Below are positions 13,854-15,599 of a stretch of 15,599 nt of DNA, in pieces. Made by a program: the position numbers and the translations under genes. Numbering within the stretch: the first letter of the stretch is position 1; each line of letters opens with the position of its first letter. Source of the DNA: an uncultured Clostridium sp. (GTDB lineage: Bacteria; Bacillota; Clostridia; Lachnospirales; Anaerotignaceae); assembly GCA_947246775.1 (NCBI GenBank), contig CAMXTM010000010.1, positions 1 through 15,599 of the forward strand, in the 5' to 3' direction. Under the pieces are notes generated by a model. The model did no database searches, was not told the origin of the DNA, and was given only the letters and a program-made list of their open reading frames with translations.

Positions 13854-14741
13854 TTATGACTTTTCGTTTTTAGGTAAAAGCACATACCATACAGAGCCTG
13901 AAATAAAGATAGAAGAATATGCCCCTGCTACAATACCTACTATCATAGGCAAAGAAAAATCTTTGATAGACTGCACACCCAAAATATAAATTGCGCCTAT
14001 TGTAAACAAGGTAGTCAATGTGGTATTGATAGAACGTCCCAAAGTCTGACTAATGCTTTTATTGATTTTTTCGGCTGTTTGGCTTTTTCTAAATTTTGGC
14101 GTATTTTCCCTAATTCTATCAAATATGACAATTGTGGAGTTAATAGAATAACCCAATATTGTCAAAAGTACCGCAATAAAAGCATTATCTACTGGAATAC
14201 GCAAAATTGCATAGCAAGTCATAACAATTAGCACATCATGCGCTAAGGCAATAATGGCACTACCACCTGCTCTCACGTCTTTAAATCGTATGGAAATATA
14301 GATTAACATACAAACACAGGCAATCAGCACTGCTTTAATTGCTGTCATTTGCATTTCGCTACTGACCGTTGCAGAAACATCTACAATAGAGTCAATCACA
14401 GCATTTTGATATTTTTGTGTAATACTTTCTGACAACTTTGTCCTAGTATCACCGTCAATTGACTGCATTTTAATCGAAACACTATTTGTTCCAATTACTT
14501 TTTGCACTTGTGGGCTTTTTTGCCCTGTGACATCTTCTATAATTTGTGTAATGTCATCATTGGAAAATTCTTCTCCCACTTCCACACTCATCGAAGTACC
14601 ACCAGTAAATTCTATACCAAAATTAAAAATGCCTTTTCCTGCACTTGCATTCACTATCATTGTAATAATACCCGCTGCAATAATCAACAGGGATACTGCA
14701 AAAAATTTGATTCTATTTTCTACAATTTTCATTTCTGCCAC
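13854..14741 (-). CDS. secF: Protein translocase subunit SecF
   Basis: SecF (295 aa) works with SecD in the membrane to drive late steps of Sec-dependent export using the proton or sodium gradient. Membrane segments are at about 12-30, 134-152, 158-178, 187-206, 240-256 and 264-288, with an extracytoplasmic domain between the first two. The signatures FNFGIEFTGGTSM (39-51) and GYSINSTIVIFDRIREN (197-213) are typical. The ATG at 14741 lies 5 nt after the secD stop, with an AAAGGAGGTGG site inside the secD end, so translation is coupled. secD and secF are separate genes here, whereas some Bacillus species have a fused secDF. Confidence 0.97.
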   Translation of the reverse strand: MAEMKIVENRIKFFAVSLLIIAAGIITMIVNASAGKGIFNFGIEFTGGTSMSVEVGEEFSNDDITQIIEDVTGQKSPQVQKVIGTNSVSIKMQSIDGDTRTKLSESITQKYQNAVIDSIVDVSATVSSEMQMTAIKAVLIACVCMLIYISIRFKDVRAGGSAIIALAHDVLIVMTCYAILRIPVDNAFIAVLLTILGYSINSTIVIFDRIRENTPKFRKSQTAEKINKSISQTLGRSINTTLTTLFTIGAIYILGVQSIKDFSLPMIVGIVAGAYSSIFISGSVWYVLLPKNEKS

Positions 14742-14746
14742 CTCCT

Positions 14747-15599
14747 TTATTTACTTCTCAATCCATAGTATTTTGGATTATTTATGCCAATATATATCAT
14801 GCCCTGCAATATCATTCTTGTAATAAAAATTGCGGTAAACATAGAAAGAATAATACCTATCATCAGTGTTTGCGCAAAGCCTTTTACTGTTCCTGTTCCC
14901 AACCAAAACAATACGCCTGCTGCAATCAGTGTTGTAACATTACCATCTATAATGGCAGGCAATGCCCTTGAAAAACCATTGTGAACTGCTACACGCAAGG
15001 AATGTCCTGCTATCAATTCTTCTTTCATTCTTTCAAAAATAACCACGTTTGCGTCAACTGCCATACCAACAGAAAGCACAATACCTGCAATACCTGGCAA
15101 AGTTAAAGTAACGTGTAAGGTACTCAGCGCTACCAATTCCAATCCAACATATATCACAAGCGCCCAATCTGCTGCAAATCCCAATGCTTTATACATAATC
15201 AACATAAACAGCAACACTAATGCAATACCAATGACACCTGCTTTTAAACCAGTAGAAAGGGCATCTGCACCCAGTCTTGCACCGACATTTTCCATTTTAA
15301 GCACATTCAAATTAAAAGGCAATGAGCCTGCACGTATCAATGATGCTGTTTTTTCTGCTTCTTCTGGTGTAAAATGTCCTGTAATAATGGCATTTCCATC
15401 TGTAATTTCTGCATTAACTACAGGAGCGCTTACTACTTCATCATCTAATACAATCGCAATTTGTTTTCCAATATTATTTTTCGTTGCTTCTGCAAAAAGT
15501 GTTTTACCCTCTGCTGTAAATTCTAGTGATACATAAGGTTCAGAAACGCCTTGTTGTGAGGTTTGTCCTACTTGTTTTCTTGCATCTGCAACCATATCA
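14747..15599 (-). CDS. secD: Protein translocase subunit SecD (C-terminal part; start beyond the window)
   Basis: The last 284 codons of SecD are present and the frame is open at the window edge, so the Met near 15595 is internal. The sequence contains the end of the large extracytoplasmic domain (YVSLEFTAEGKTLFAEATK, then IAIVLDDEVVSAPVV) and the conserved AGSLPFNLNVL segment. Multiple membrane segments follow, including the family signature GMAVDANVVIFERMKEE. Together with SecF it forms the SecDF accessory complex that pulls exported proteins out of the SecYEG channel. The stop is 5 nt before the secF start. The first transmembrane segment and most of the P1 head are outside the window and cannot be assessed. 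Confidence 0.96.
   Translation of the reverse strand, partial: DMVADARKQVGQTSQQGVSEPYVSLEFTAEGKTLFAEATKNNIGKQIAIVLDDEVVSAPVVNAEITDGNAIITGHFTPEEAEKTASLIRAGSLPFNLNVLKMENVGARLGADALSTGLKAGVIGIALVLLFMLIMYKALGFAADWALVIYVGLELVALSTLHVTLTLPGIAGIVLSVGMAVDANVVIFERMKEELIAGHSLRVAVHNGFSRALPAIIDGNVTTLIAAGVLFWLGTGTVKGFAQTLMIGIILSMFTAIFITRMILQGMIYIGINNPKYYGLRSK

Overview
The window is low-G+C DNA from an anaerobic, butyrate-type member of the Clostridia (Bacillota), most likely in or near the Lachnospirales. The evidence is an electron-bifurcating type bcd-etfB-etfA cluster, a tig-clpP-clpX operon, a secD-secF...recJ-apt order, AGGAGG-type ribosome binding sites, and tRNA genes whose CCA end is not encoded. 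The genus cannot be fixed from the sequence alone. Almost everything is on the minus strand, so gene order is given in the direction of transcription, from high to low coordinates.

Right side (15599 to 10789): the 3' part of secD, then secF, a small unknown ORF (115 aa), a compact locus that looks like a type I toxin-antitoxin module, recJ and apt. The module has a 27-aa membrane peptide gene on the minus strand, a structured small RNA on the plus strand, and a shared two-way terminator. In many Clostridia secD-secF-recJ-apt are contiguous, so the 115-aa gene and the toxin module look like an insertion between secF and recJ.

Middle (10789 to 6969): a perfect 15-bp stem-loop separates apt from a convergent plus-strand gene for an unknown protein built of two similar halves. 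A CPBP-family membrane protease gene is divergent from it. Next come a Leu-Phe-Gly tRNA operon with a clear promoter and terminator, and a secreted trypsin-like (HtrA-type) protease gene. The protease reading frame is broken just after the catalytic serine; its C-terminal remainder, with a PPC-like domain, continues in another frame.

Left side (6968 to 1): tig-clpP-clpX (protein folding and ATP-dependent proteolysis), then about 800 bp of very AT-rich DNA. That stretch holds the clpX terminator, a perfect 10-bp inverted repeat, a consensus promoter and a structured leader. Then come bcd, etfB and the 5' part of etfA, which together make the butyryl-CoA dehydrogenase/electron transfer flavoprotein complex.

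The most noteworthy feature is the toxin-antitoxin candidate at about 13171-13488. Both genes have good promoters, the toxin Shine-Dalgarno sequence can be sequestered in a 5' hairpin, and both transcripts end in the same stem-loop. Second is the broken protease gene.
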